Origin: Hygrophila difformis
Taxonomy: Eukaryota; Streptophyta; Magnoliopsida; Lamiales; Acanthaceae
Length of the DNA stretch: 64,000 bases
Assembly: GCA_030278955.1 (NCBI GenBank)
Contig: JAOANR010000002.1
Location: 8,297,982 to 8,361,981, forward strand
Reading direction: 5' to 3'
Each line of letters begins with the position of its first letter. Positions within the stretch are counted from its first letter, which is position 1. The notes below the pieces were generated by a model that was not told where the DNA came from, made no database searches, and was given only the letters and a program-made list of their open reading frames with translations. Below are positions 36,140 through 46,762 of this stretch, one piece after another. The position numbers and the translations under genes are program-made.

Positions 36140-37314
36140 TTCATTGGGTATTCTAACAATTCTAAAGCATATCGTGTCTATCTTATTAGTGATAAGAAGG
36201 TTATAGAATCTACTAATGTTCTCTTTGAAGATCTTGATCTTTTAGAAAACAGGTTAGATGATGATGAATTACCTTCTAATCACAATCATGAGTATACTAA
36301 TGATGTAGAGCAGACTGTTAATGAGGAAAATCAGATCAGTCCAGATGTACCAGATAAGGATGCTGATACAGATACTGTTGTTGAGACTACAACAGAACCA
36401 CTATATGAAGTTCAGAACAAGAGAAAAGGATCTAGGGTGCATAAACATCATTCAACTCAGGATATTATTGGAGATCCACAAGGTCAGAGACAGACTAGAC
36501 ATAAAGAGATAAATTTCAAGGATCTAGCAAGCTATAATTGTTTTGTCTCTATGGTTGAGCCAAAGAATATTTCTGAGGTATTGAAAGATGAGTATTGGAT
36601 TGCTGCAATGCAAGACGAGCTACTGCAATTTGAGAGGAATGCAGTCTGGGAATTGACAGAACCACCACTGAACGCCAACATTATTGGAACCAAATGGGTT
36701 TACAGGAATAAGACTGATGAGAAAGGCAATGTCATAAGGAATAAGGCAAGGCTAGTAGCACAAGGCTATACCCAAATTGAAGGTTTGGACTATGGTGAAA
36801 CATTTGCTCCCGTGGCAAGGATGGAGGCCGTAAGGATACTACTTGTATTGGCATGCTCTTTGAATTTGAAGTTGTACCAAAAGGATATAAAGACAGCCTT
36901 CCTTAATGGCAAAATCAAGGAAGAGATCTATGTTGCACAACCGATTGGATTTGAAGACCCGAAGCATCCTAACCATGTTTATCGTGTCAAAGGAGCTTTA
37001 AATGGATTGAAACAGGCACCCCGAGCCTGGTATGAAAGATTGTCTAAGTATTTAGTCAACAATGGATTTAAGAGAGGAAATGCAGACAAGACGTTGTTTG
37101 TGATACGTCAGAACGACCACTTAACTGTTGCTCAAGTGTATTTTGACGATATTATTTTTGGATCGACTTCAGCTAAACTTAGAAAGGAATTTTTTTGTTG
37201 ATGCTATGAAATCAGAGTTTGAGATGTCTATGATGGGAGAATTACACTACTTTTGGGATTACAGGTTAAGCAAGAGGATGATGGTATTTTTCTATGTCAA
37301 GAGAAGTATGCTAG
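36140..37314 (+). pseudogene. Copia reverse transcriptase, 5' part
   Basis: An open frame at 36437-37201 contains GTKWVYRNKTDEKGNVIRNK-ARLVAQGYTQIEG, APVARMEAVRILL, YQKDIKTAFLNGKIKEEIYV, LNGLKQAPRAWYERL and the active site YFDDIIFGS. A T-run at 37191-37197 shifts the frame into a partly readable ELHYF... segment that stops where the gag-only element inserted. Confidence 0.93.
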
Positions 37315-40300
37315 TGTAATACCCAGGGTTTTTACAACGCCCAAAGAAACGAAATAAAATTTATTTCCGAGAAGAAAATAATTTATTACAATAAATTATT
37401 TCTCGGAAATGGCGTGACCGATAAATTTAAAGAATTCGAACCCAAATTTTGGTCAAGTCGAAATGGGATGAAAGAGGGAAAGGAAGCCCGAAGATATTCC
37501 ATGGATTAATCCCAAAAGAATTGGAATTAAATTCAAGAAGGAAAAGAATTTTAATTCCAAGAACCCGTGAAGTCAGAAATAATTTAATTAGATAAATTAT
37601 TGCACGGGAGCCAAAAGACGACGAATTCAAGCCAACGGATTCAAACTCGACGGATTCAAGATTTCGAATATGAAATTCATTGGAGTCAAAATAAATTTAA
37701 GAAAAGAATCGTAACCCGAGAACGACCCGAAAAGTCGAGCCCGAAAACGTAGAAAGACAGAAAACCGATAGAGAAAAGAAGAAAAGACCCGACGGATCAC
37801 GCGGACCGCCGAACCGGCCGGTCCGGCCGGCCCGCGCTCGCCGCGCACCGCCGCGCGGCCACCGCGCGGAAGGAGGAGACGCGTCTCCAGGGCTGGTCGC
37901 GCGTGCTCCGCGCGGGCAAAGCTATAGGTGCGCGTCACCAGCGCGCCAGAGGTGCAGAAGGTGTAAACTTTCCTTCTATGGCGATTTTCTTGCCAAAAAT
38001 CCGTCCCCTATCGAGGGCAAGCGGATCAAGGCGTTGGGGGAAGGTCATAGGAGCAATATTGGGCGCCCCCTCCCCATATTTTTCAGAAAACAAACCCTAG
38101 ACACCCTTATTCTCCCTCTCCAAGCCAAAATCTCTTCGACTCCACTTTCCGGCGAGTATTCCGGCGACGACGAGGCAAACGGGACGAAGCCTCTACCCTC
38201 TAGAACCTTGGTAGGTAGTATTACAGTGTTTGAATCGTCCATAAGCTTTAACAAACTCGAAATCTAACCATTTTCCTTTGCTACGATTTCACGTCGGGGA
38301 ACGAACAAAAAGCGATCGGAGAAGTTGGCCGTTCGTCGTGACCTTAGGACATCCGGAAACCCTTTACAGCAACCCTATTCTCTAACTAAGTAAGTTAAGA
38401 CCTTACTCACAAATTCTTGTGGTTTATTGTTGTTTAAAACTCGAGATCTAGACCCGTAACAAAAATCGATTTTCAAAAACCCTATTTTCATCCAATTTCA
38501 AAAACGCACCTAAAACTCGAACTTCGGGAATTCAAACCGAAAACTTTTCAACATAGATTTTGTTCCTAAGACTTTAATCTATCTTGTGTCCAAATTTCAG
38601 CCATTGACATTAAGATTTACTATTCCAAATCTTGCCGTAAACTTTCTGTGACAAACCGAACGTTTGAAACTGTTGACAGATTTTCTTATTCGACTTGATG
38701 CATGCTTTTCACCCATTTTTAGAATGATTCAACTTTGTATTTCTAAACAAAAGTTGTAGATAATTGTGTCTAGATTATGCATATAAAATTTCATAGATTT
38801 TGAAGTTCATTTGGTATGTCAAATTGGTCGAATTCCAAAACTGTTTTAAAACCCCTTTGGAGTCCGCGCATGAACAGTGTGTTGTGGTCGATTTTTTAGC
38901 ATCTAAAATTCATTATTTCCAAATTCTTAAAACATGAAAGTTGTTGCTTAATGTGTGGTGTATCTCCTGTAAAAATTTCGGATCAATTGGTTTTGAAATG
39001 AATTTTTAATCGGCGTCGCACGAACCTGTGACGAAATCCGTTTTTGAGACAGAAATTATCTTTTGTAAAGAACCCAAATTTTGACTCACTTTGAAACCTT
39101 ATTTCCCAAAACTTAAAACATAAAAGTTGTTCGTGTGTGTGTTTTTGAGCTACTGTATAAATTTCAAAATTTTTAGTGTAAAGATGAATTTTTAATTATG
39201 AAAGGCGTAAACTGCGTCGAACCGGATTTTTCGAACTTGAGAAAACTCGAACTATGAAACGCGATATCGAATATTTGATAACATTGAAATACGAACTTTC
39301 GAAAAATCCCGTCCACTAGGCTGAGCCGATCTTCATGCTATCATTATCTTTGAGACTGCCTCGTTAGTGGTCTCCCTACTATCTGAGATTGCCTCGTTAG
39401 TGATCTCCTTATTATGCCAAAACGGCAGTTGTGCACATGGCCCGCCAAAACGGCAGTGAGAAATACACGGCCTGCCCGAGTGGCAGTGAAACCGCTTGAA
39501 AGGCCTGTCGAATGACAGTTGACATACATGCCTGTCAAATTGACAGTAGATACACACGGCTTGCTGAAATGGCAATCGAGATACATGGCTAGCCAAAACG
39601 GCAGTCAATACTGATATGGCTGCGGCCGCCGGTTCACCGGCTAACTGATTATGATTTTTGAGATTCCCTAGTTAGTGATCTCCCTTGTGTGGTGTCCTCT
39701 TCTTACTTGCGGGATAAGACTTAAAAGACTTGTGTGCGTATTTAATTAAGCTGCAATTATTTATCACATTTTTTTTAAAATTATGCATCTAAATTACGTC
39801 TTTAACTATGCTTTTAAAATTTCGCTTTTAAATTAAGTCCTTAAATTATGTATTCTCGTCTTGAATAAATTAATCATGTTTTTCCGCTGCAAGTAAACTA
39901 TGAATTTTAAATTAATTTCGTAACGCATGGAAAGTGTAATTTTAATTAAACACATGTAACCCCTTAAATTGTTTTGTTAGGGATTAACTTACTCAGTATT
40001 TTATATACTGATAAAACCCATTGTTCATTTTTCCATTACAGAGTACGGAGCATGATCATGCATCGGGGGATCACTTTGGGCATTTAATTATTTGTTTTAC
40101 ATGACTTGCATACGGGCTTGTTAACCCGAGTTTTGGCCATGTCGGCCCTGTATTTTAATTTCCGCTGCAACTTATTATATTTATTATCATGTATGGATGA
40201 TATTACATTATTATTTTTAAGTAATTCCGGACTTGCTTTTAAAAACTTTTTCCAACACCTATAGCCTTGCATCTCTTTAGCAAGCTCGGAGAAACCGTGT

Positions 40301-40360
40301 CTTGCTAGGGAGGTGTGGCGGTGGCACCCCGGCCTGGGTTATCAAAAACGGGGTGTTACA
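37315..40360 (+). repeat. 5' LTR of the gag-only element
   Basis: 3,046 bp. It holds a very GC-rich patch around 37800-37935 (CCGGCCGGTCCGGCCGG, CCGCCGCGCGGCC), a hairpin array at 39345-39660, and no domain-bearing reading frame. Confidence 0.95.
39415..39610. repeat. Array of short hairpins at 27-33 bp spacing in the 5' LTR
   Basis: Successive inverted repeats: TGCC-AAAAC-GGCA (39415), GCC-AAAAC-GGC (about 39444), CTGCC-CGAGT-GGCAG (39472), CTGTC-GAAT-GACAG (39505), CTGTC-AAATT-GACAG (39532), TTGCT-GAAAT-GGCAA (39561) and GCC-AAAAC-GGC (about 39592). Stem bases change on both sides together while loops drift. The 3' LTR carries the same array at about 44464-44660. Confidence 0.85.
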
Positions 40361-40363
40361 AAG

Positions 40364-40375
40364 TGGTATCAGAGC
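40364..40375 (+). promoter_or_regulatory. Primer binding site (initiator tRNA-Met) of the gag-only element
   Basis: TGGTATCAGAGC starts three bases after the 5' LTR end. Confidence 0.92.
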
Positions 40376-40921
40376 CCGGAAATATTTTTAAATTATTATT
40401 ATTACTTTGGCCAATATAGAGGCCCAAGATTATTTTTTTTTATTTTTTTTATTTTTTTAACAAATATTAATATTATTTTCAAATTTTTAAGTACCATTAT
40501 TATTATTTAAATTTTAAGTTTTATTTCCATGTGACACAATTTATTTTAAACCCATGGAAAATATTTACATATGCATAGAAATTTTTTTCCAACAAGTTTT
40601 TAAAGTCACGAAAATATTTTTCGGGGTTGGGGTAGCATTGTGTAAAGCATACATGCATCCGCATACATACATACATGAATATCGCGCTAATATTTTTTTT
40701 TTATGTGAATTAACAATGTCAAAACTCTTAACTTAAAATTTGTCATGACCTTGACTTAGAAGCATTTGCTTAAAACTAATTTTGCCTTAGTCCTAGAACT
40801 TGATCACCTAAGTTTAGCAATCTCCTATCTATTACCTCTTGCCAATCCTACCTTATAGGTTTTCTTGAACGCTAACGTGCCTTAGATTAGAAGCTCATCT
40901 CACGTGCTTTTAAAACAGAGA

Positions 40922-41950
40922 ATGACACCTAGGGGAAGACCAAGGAATGTAATCCCAAACAACATTGACTCTGACCTCCCCAACATGCCAAACAACAATG
41001 AGATTCCTCATAATATGGATGAGCGTCTAAGGACGGTTGAGGAGGTTCTCATAGTATTAGGAAATGCTGAAGTGCAACGTGCACAAGCGGGGGTACCACC
41101 GCCGGTAGCTCGAGTCAACTACTTAGCCTTGGTAGACCCTTACCAACCACCCCACTACGTTGGCAAAGAGGACCCGGCTCAGCTAGAGGAATGGATACGG
41201 AAGTTCGATAAGCTGTTGAACGCCGTAAAGTGTCCCGACGGGGAAAAGGTTCACGTAGCTTCATACTACTTAGGAGGCGAGGCGGATGATTGGTGGCAAG
41301 CCACCCAATGGAAACGTGCGGAGTACGATGAGCCCTACACATGGTCAGAATTCACGAATCTGCTTAGGGATCATTTTTATCCCATGAGCACGAAGGCTGC
41401 TATGTACGAGGAATTTCTGACACTGAGGCAAGGAGGAATAACGGTCCAAGAATACTATAATCGTTTCAAGGAGTTGGTGCGGTTCGCGCCGAGATTGGTG
41501 TCAACTGATGTAGAGAAGGCACAGAGGTTCGAGATGGGACTGAACCTATCTATTAGAGAGGTGATCACGGGTGAGCACTACCCTGACCTGCAAGCTGTGT
41601 ATGATCGTGCAGTAGCGGTTGCACGAGTTCAAGGACTGAAACAGAAATCGGTAGGCGGGACTAACCAAGGACCACAAGGAGGATACAAGAGGAATAATGA
41701 CCATGTCCGTAGAAACTCGAACCAACCACATCAAAACGACAATGGACGAAACAAGGGGATAGTCTTCAACCATGGTGACTATGCGCCACCATGTCCAAAG
41801 TGTGGTAAACCACACTATGCGAGAGGATGCCCTCAGCCTGGATCGTGCCTTCGGTGCGGTCGACATGGTCATCGGTTGCGTGACTGCCGGACGCGACTAG
41901 AAAACATAAACAGGAGAGAGGACGTGACCACTCGGCCCAAGCAACCGTAA
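40922..41950 (+). CDS. Intact gag of the gag-only element (342 aa)
   Basis: ATG 40922 (MTPRGRPRNVIPN) to TAA at 41950, uninterrupted. The capsid domain shows YQPPHYVGKEDPAQLEEWIR, SYYLGGEADDWWQATQ, WSEFTNLLRDHFYP, LRQGGITVQEYYNRFKELVRFAP and KAQRFEMGLN, the classic Retrotrans_gag pattern. Two zinc knuckles follow: CPKCGKPHYARGC and CLRCGRHGHRLRDC (CX2CX4HX4C). It forms particles and packages RNA in family members. Internal ATG choice: the frame is open upstream to 40904 but has no earlier ATG. An intact gag without pol suggests selection or recent mobility through a partner's enzymes; this is inference. Confidence 0.92.
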   Translation: MTPRGRPRNVIPNNIDSDLPNMPNNNEIPHNMDERLRTVEEVLIVLGNAEVQRAQAGVPPPVARVNYLALVDPYQPPHYVGKEDPAQLEEWIRKFDKLLNAVKCPDGEKVHVASYYLGGEADDWWQATQWKRAEYDEPYTWSEFTNLLRDHFYPMSTKAAMYEEFLTLRQGGITVQEYYNRFKELVRFAPRLVSTDVEKAQRFEMGLNLSIREVITGEHYPDLQAVYDRAVAVARVQGLKQKSVGGTNQGPQGGYKRNNDHVRRNSNQPHQNDNGRNKGIVFNHGDYAPPCPKCGKPHYARGCPQPGSCLRCGRHGHRLRDCRTRLENINRREDVTTRPKQP

Positions 41951-42163
41951 GAAGTCTCCAAGCAACGATAACTGCGTTTATTTTGAGTTCGATTTAACGA
42001 ATTGTATCCAATCAAAAATAAACAAATTCAGATTGTTTTGAACTACGTTACGACTTGATCCCTTCACGGGGTACGTAGGCAGCTTGGAAATCTAAATTCT
42101 GTGTTCAGTCAAATAATAACAAACAACAACACACATTAATACAATCACGCAACCAAACAATGT

Positions 42164-42363
42164 CCGAGCTCGCGAGGAGCTAACTCCCAACTTCGAGGAT
42201 GAAGTTGATTCCTAAGGGGGAGAGGATGTAACACCCGAGAAATTTAATTCACGTTCAAAGGAATGGAATAAATTTCTTGTGGAAATACCCCAACATTAAA
42301 TTGAGCCCAAAAGATAGCGAGGGCGCAACTTCGGGGACGAAGTTGATTCTTAGGGGGGTATAT
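42164..42363 (+). other. Duplicated polypurine-tract / LTR-start region before the 3' LTR
   Basis: A first unit AACTTCGAGGATGAAGTTGA plus purine tract AAGGGGGAGAGGA runs into TGTAACACCCGAGAAATT, itself like an LTR start. A second unit AACTTCGGGGACGAAGTTGA plus TTAGGGGGG runs into the actual 3' LTR (TGTAATACCC). The first LTR-like start is cut off after about 90 bp, as expected for a template switch between two related families. Confidence 0.7.
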
Positions 42364-45300
42364 TGTAATACCCGGGGTTTTTACAACGCCCAAAGAAACG
42401 AAATAAAATTTATTTCCGAGAAGAAAATAATTTATTACAATAAATTATTGCTCGGAAATGGCATGACCGATAAATTTAAAGAATTCGAACCCAAATTTTG
42501 GTTAAGTCAAAATGGGATGAAAGAGGGAAATGAAGCCCGAAGATATTCCATGGATTAATCCCAAAAGAATTGGAATTAAATTCAAGAAGGAAAAGAATTT
42601 TAATTCCAAGAACCCGTGAAGTCGGAAATAATTTAATTAGATAAATTATTGCACGGGAGCCAAAAGACGACGAATTCAAGCCAACGGATTCAAACTCGAC
42701 GGATTCAAGATTTTGAATATGAAATTCATTGGAGTCGAAATAAATTTAAGAAAGGAATCGTAACCCGAGAACGAACCGAAAAGTCGAGCCCGAAAACGTA
42801 GAAGGACAGAAAACCAATAGAGAAAAGAAGAAAAGACCCGACGGATCACGCGGACCGCCGAACCGGCCGGTCCGGCTGGCCCGCGCTCGCCGCGCGCCGC
42901 CGCGCGGCCACCGCGCGGAAGGAGGAGACGCGTCTCCAGGGCTGGTCGCGCGTGCTCCGCGCGGGCAAAGCTATAGGTGCGCGTCACCAGCGCGCCAGAG
43001 GTGCAGAAGGTATAAACTTTCCTTCTATGGCGATTTTCTTGCCAAACATCCGTCCCCTATCGAGGGAAAGCGGATCAAGGCGTTGGGGGAAGGTCATAGG
43101 AGCAGTATTGGGCGCCCCCTCCCCATATTTTTCAGAAAACAAACCCTAGACACCCTTATTCTCCCTCTCCAAGCCAAAATCTCTTCGACTCCACTTTCCG
43201 GCGAGTATTACGGCGACGATGAGGCAAACGGGACGAAGCCTCTACCCTCTAGAACCTTGTTAGGTAGTATTACAGTGTTTGAATCGTCCATAAGCTTTAA
43301 TAAACTCGAAATCTAACCATTTTCCTTTGCTACGATTTCACGTCGGGGAACGAACAAAAAGCGATCGGAGAAGTTGGCCGTTCGTCGTGACCTTAGGACA
43401 TCCGGAAACCCTTTACAGTGACCCTATTCTCTAACTAAGTAAGTTAAGACCTTACTCACAAATTCTTGTGGTTTATTGTTGTTTAAAACTCGAGATCTAG
43501 ACCTGTAACAAAAATCGATTTTCAAAAACCCTATTTTCGTCCAATTTCAAAAAACTCACCTAAAACTCGACCTTCGGGAATTCAAACCGAAAACTTTTCA
43601 ACATAGATTTTGTTCCTAAGACTTTAATCTATCTTGTGTCCAAATTTCAGCCATTGACATTAAGATTTACTATTCCAAATCTCGCCGTAAACTTTCTATG
43701 ACAAACAGAACGTTTGAAACTGTTGACAGATTTTCTTATTCGACTTGATGCATCTTTTTCACCCATTTTTAGAATGATTCAACGTTGTATTTCTAAACAA
43801 AAGTTGTAGATAATTGTGTCTAGATTATGCATATAAAATTTCATGGATTTTGAAGTTCATTTGGTATGTCAAATTGGTCAAATTCCAGAACTGTTTTAAA
43901 ACCCCTTTGGAGTCCGCGCATGAACAGTGTGTTGTGGTCGATGTTTGAGCATCTAAAATTCATTATTTTCAAATTCTTAAAACATGAAAGTTGTTCCTTA
44001 ATGTGTTGTGTATCTCCTGTAAAAATATCGGATCAATTGGTTTTGAAATGAATTTTTAATCGGCGTCGCACGAACCTGTGACGAAATCAGTTTTTGAGAC
44101 AGAAATTATCTTTTGTAAAGAACCCAAATTTTGACTCACTTCGAAACCTTATTTCCCAAAACTTAAAACATGAAAGTTGTTCGTGTGTGTGTTTTTGACC
44201 TACTGTGTAAATTTCAGAATTTTTAGTGTAAAGATGAATTTTTTATTATGAAAGGCGTAAACTGCGTCGAACCGGATTTTTCGAACTTGAGAAAACTCGA
44301 ACTATGAAACGCGATATCGAATATTTGATAACATTGAAATACGAACTTTCGAAAAATCCCGTCCACTAGGCTGAGCCGATCTTCATGCTATCATTATCTT
44401 TGAGACTGCCTCTTTAGTGGTCTCCCTACTATCTGAGATTGCCTCGTTAGTGATCTCCTTATTATGCCAAAATGGCAGTTGTGCACATGGCCCGCCAAAA
44501 CGGCAGTGAGAAATACACGGCCTGCCCGAGTGGCAGTGAAACCGCTTGAAAGGCCTGTCGAATGACAGTTGACATACATGCCTGTCAAATTGACAGTAGA
44601 TACACACGGCTTGCCGAAATGGCAATCGAGATACATGGCTAGCCAAAACAGCAGTCAATACTGATATGGCTGCGGCCGCCGGTTCACTGGCTAACTGATT
44701 ATGATTTTTGAGATTCCCTAGTTAGTGATCTCCCTTGTGTGGTGTCCTCTTCTTACTTGCGGGATAAGACTTAAAAGACTTGTGTGCGTATTTAATTAAG
44801 CTGCAATTATTTATCACGTTTTTTTTTTAAATTATGCATCTAAATTACGTCTTTAACTATGCTTTTAAAATTTCGCTTTTAAATTAAGTCCTTAAATTAT
44901 GTATTCTCGTCTTGAATAAATTAATCATGTTTTCCGCTGTAAGTAAACTATGAATTTTAAATTTATTTCATAACGCATGGAAAGTGTAATTTTAATTAAA
45001 CACATGTAACCCCTTAAATTGTTTTGTTAGGGGTTAACTTACTCAGTATTTTATATACTGATAAAATCTGTTGTTCATTTCCCATTACAGAGTACGGAGC
45101 ATGATCATGCATCGGGGGATCACTTTGGGCATTTAATTATTTGTTTTACATGACTTGCATACGGGCTTGTTAACCCGAGTTTTGGCCATGTCGGCCCTGT
45201 ATTTTAATTTCCGCTGCAACTTATTATGTTTATTATCATGTATGGATGATATTACATTATTATTTTTAAGTAATTCCGGACTTGCTTTTAAAAACTTTTT

Positions 45301-45409
45301 CCAACACCTATAGCCTTGCATCTCTTTAGCAAGCTCGGAGAAACCGTGTCTTGCTAGGGAGGTGTGGCGGTGGCACCCCGGCCTGGGTTACCAAAACCGG
45401 GGTGTTACA
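42364..45409 (+). repeat. 3' LTR of the gag-only element
   Basis: 3,046 bp, same ends as the 5' LTR. It carries the same GC-rich patch and hairpin array; the TTGCC-GAAAT-GGCAA hairpin is perfect here but mismatched in the 5' LTR. Confidence 0.95.
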
Positions 45410-45414
45410 GCTAG

Positions 45415-46130
45415 AAATATGTTGAAAAAGTTTGACATGGATGATTGCAAGGTGCCAGAACTCCGCTAGGACAACAAGAGAAACTGAGTAAAGATAAGAA
45501 TGGAAAATCAGTGGATCAAAAGACATATATGAGCATGATTTGAAGTCTACTGTATCTCACTGCATCAAGAACAGATATTTCATTTAGTGTAGGTGTATGT
45601 GCAAGGTTCCAATCCGATCCTAAGGAGTCTCATATGAAAACAGTAAAGTGGATCATGAGATATATTAAGGGGACATTGAATATTGGAATATGGTTTTCAA
45701 AAAGGTCATCACTTGACTTGATTGGATTTACAGATTCTGACTGGGCAGGTTGTTGCGACGACATGAGATCTACCACTGGCGGCTGCTTCTACTTAGGAAA
45801 CAATCTAGTAAGCTGGTATTCCAGAAAGCAAAACATCGTAGCTCTATCAACAGCCGAGGCAGAGTACATTGCTGCCACATGTTGCTGCTCACAACTTCTT
45901 TGGATGAAGCAACTACTCGAGGACTACGGTATTCATAAGGATAATTTTTTAGTTTTTTGTGATAATACTAGTGCAATCAATATTTCTAAAAATCCTATTT
46001 TACATAGTAGGAGTAAGCATATTGATATTCGTTATCACTTTATTAGAGATCTTGTTGAGGATAATGTTTGCAGGATTGAACATATAGCGTCGTTGGAACA
46101 ACGGGCGGACATCCTTACAAAGCTTTAGAT
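45415..46130 (+). pseudogene. Copia reverse transcriptase end and RNase H (continues from 37314)
   Basis: After the insertion the Copia text resumes (LKKFDMDDCK), has stops to 45633, then 164 open codons with the RNase H LIGFTDSDWAGC, STTGGCFYLGNNLVSWYSRKQ, LSTAEAEYIAAT, FCDNTSAINISKNP and SKHIDIRYHFIRD. The frame ends at the TAG at 46126-46128. Confidence 0.93.
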
Positions 46131-46762
46131 GGAGAAAAATTTGAAGGCCTAAGAAGCACCTTGGGTCTTTCCTACCACAATTAAATTGCTTATTAGATCG
46201 GGCTTGAATATTTTTAGTGTATATGTAACATTTTTGCAGGCCCAACATAAGCCCAAAATGGAGAAATCCTATCCGGAACAACATTATTGCACTCGGCCGT
46301 CTTGATGACGTCACAGTACCCCTGCAGCTTCCTTGTAACTGCTGCACCTCCATCAATCACGTCGCACGTCTCCAGAACCGCCGAACGACCCTTAAACTTC
46401 CGGCCACTCTCTCCATTTAAGGTCTATTCCTCTCCACTTTTTCTAAAGCTTTCTTCCTAACCATTTCTTGAGTTTAAGCTTCTGCAAGAGTTCAAAAATG
46501 GTGAATCCCTCCGACCCCGATGCTCCTCATTCCGCCACTTCCTCCGCTACAAGTTAGCCGTCGGGATCACCCATAGACGCCCAACCTATTTCGGTCCTAC
46601 CCCCAGTCCTTTATCTTCCAGGTCCTGCTGCTGCTGCAACTTTCGAACAACCCCCTACTGAAACTGATCCAGAAACCCAAAATCCTCCTAACCCTAACCC
46701 TGAAATCACCATTGACCCTTCGATTGTTGATGAAATTGTTCGAGAGATTGATGACAGCCTTT
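46131..46762 (+). other. Region downstream of Copia pol, possible start of an extra (env-like) ORF
   Basis: ATG 46498 opens MVNPSDPDAPHSATSSATS, then TAG; the same frame continues open with a Pro/Thr/Glu-rich text (PPTETDPETQNPPNPNP) to the Athila boundary. SIRE-lineage elements commonly carry an extra ORF here. No membrane segment is visible in what remains. Confidence 0.45.

Larger units (their letters stand above)
37315..45409 (+). mobile_element. Gag-only LTR retrotransposon (TR-GAG-like) with 3-kb LTRs
   Basis: The two LTRs are each 3,046 bp (37315-40360 and 42364-45409), begin TGTAATACCC and end GGGGTGTTACA. The target duplication GCTAG is at 37310-37314 and 45410-45414. The 2,003-bp interior holds a primer site, one gag ORF and a purine tract but no pol, so it must use enzymes of another element. 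LTR length and gag type resemble Tekay/Del-type gypsy elements. The LTRs are highly similar, with scattered mismatches, so the insertion is recent compared with the host Copia. Confidence 0.93.
32236..46762 (+). mobile_element. SIRE-like Ty1/copia element, split by one element and cut by another
   Basis: Domain order gag, protease, integrase, reverse transcriptase, RNase H is the Copia order. A gag-only LTR element interrupts RT/RNase H at 37314/45410, and the Athila element follows at 46763, so this element's 3' LTR is not in the window. Gag text PPLFDGTNYRYWRTRMKIHL and the extra region after RNase H point to the SIRE/Maximus lineage. Many stops and frameshifts make it inactive. Confidence 0.88.

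Noticed and set aside
37627..38267. Arg/Ala/Pro-rich frames in the LTR (also 42676-43316)
   Set aside because: They come from the GC-rich LTR patch on both strands and have no domain.
39333..39608. Minus-strand frames of 80-91 codons that recur in both LTRs (also 44383-44658)
   Set aside because: They are translations of the LTR hairpin array; their conservation follows from LTR identity, not coding.
39415..39610. CRISPR-like regular array
   Set aside because: Plant nuclear DNA inside an LTR; repeats are short, divergent hairpins and there are no constant repeats with unique spacers.
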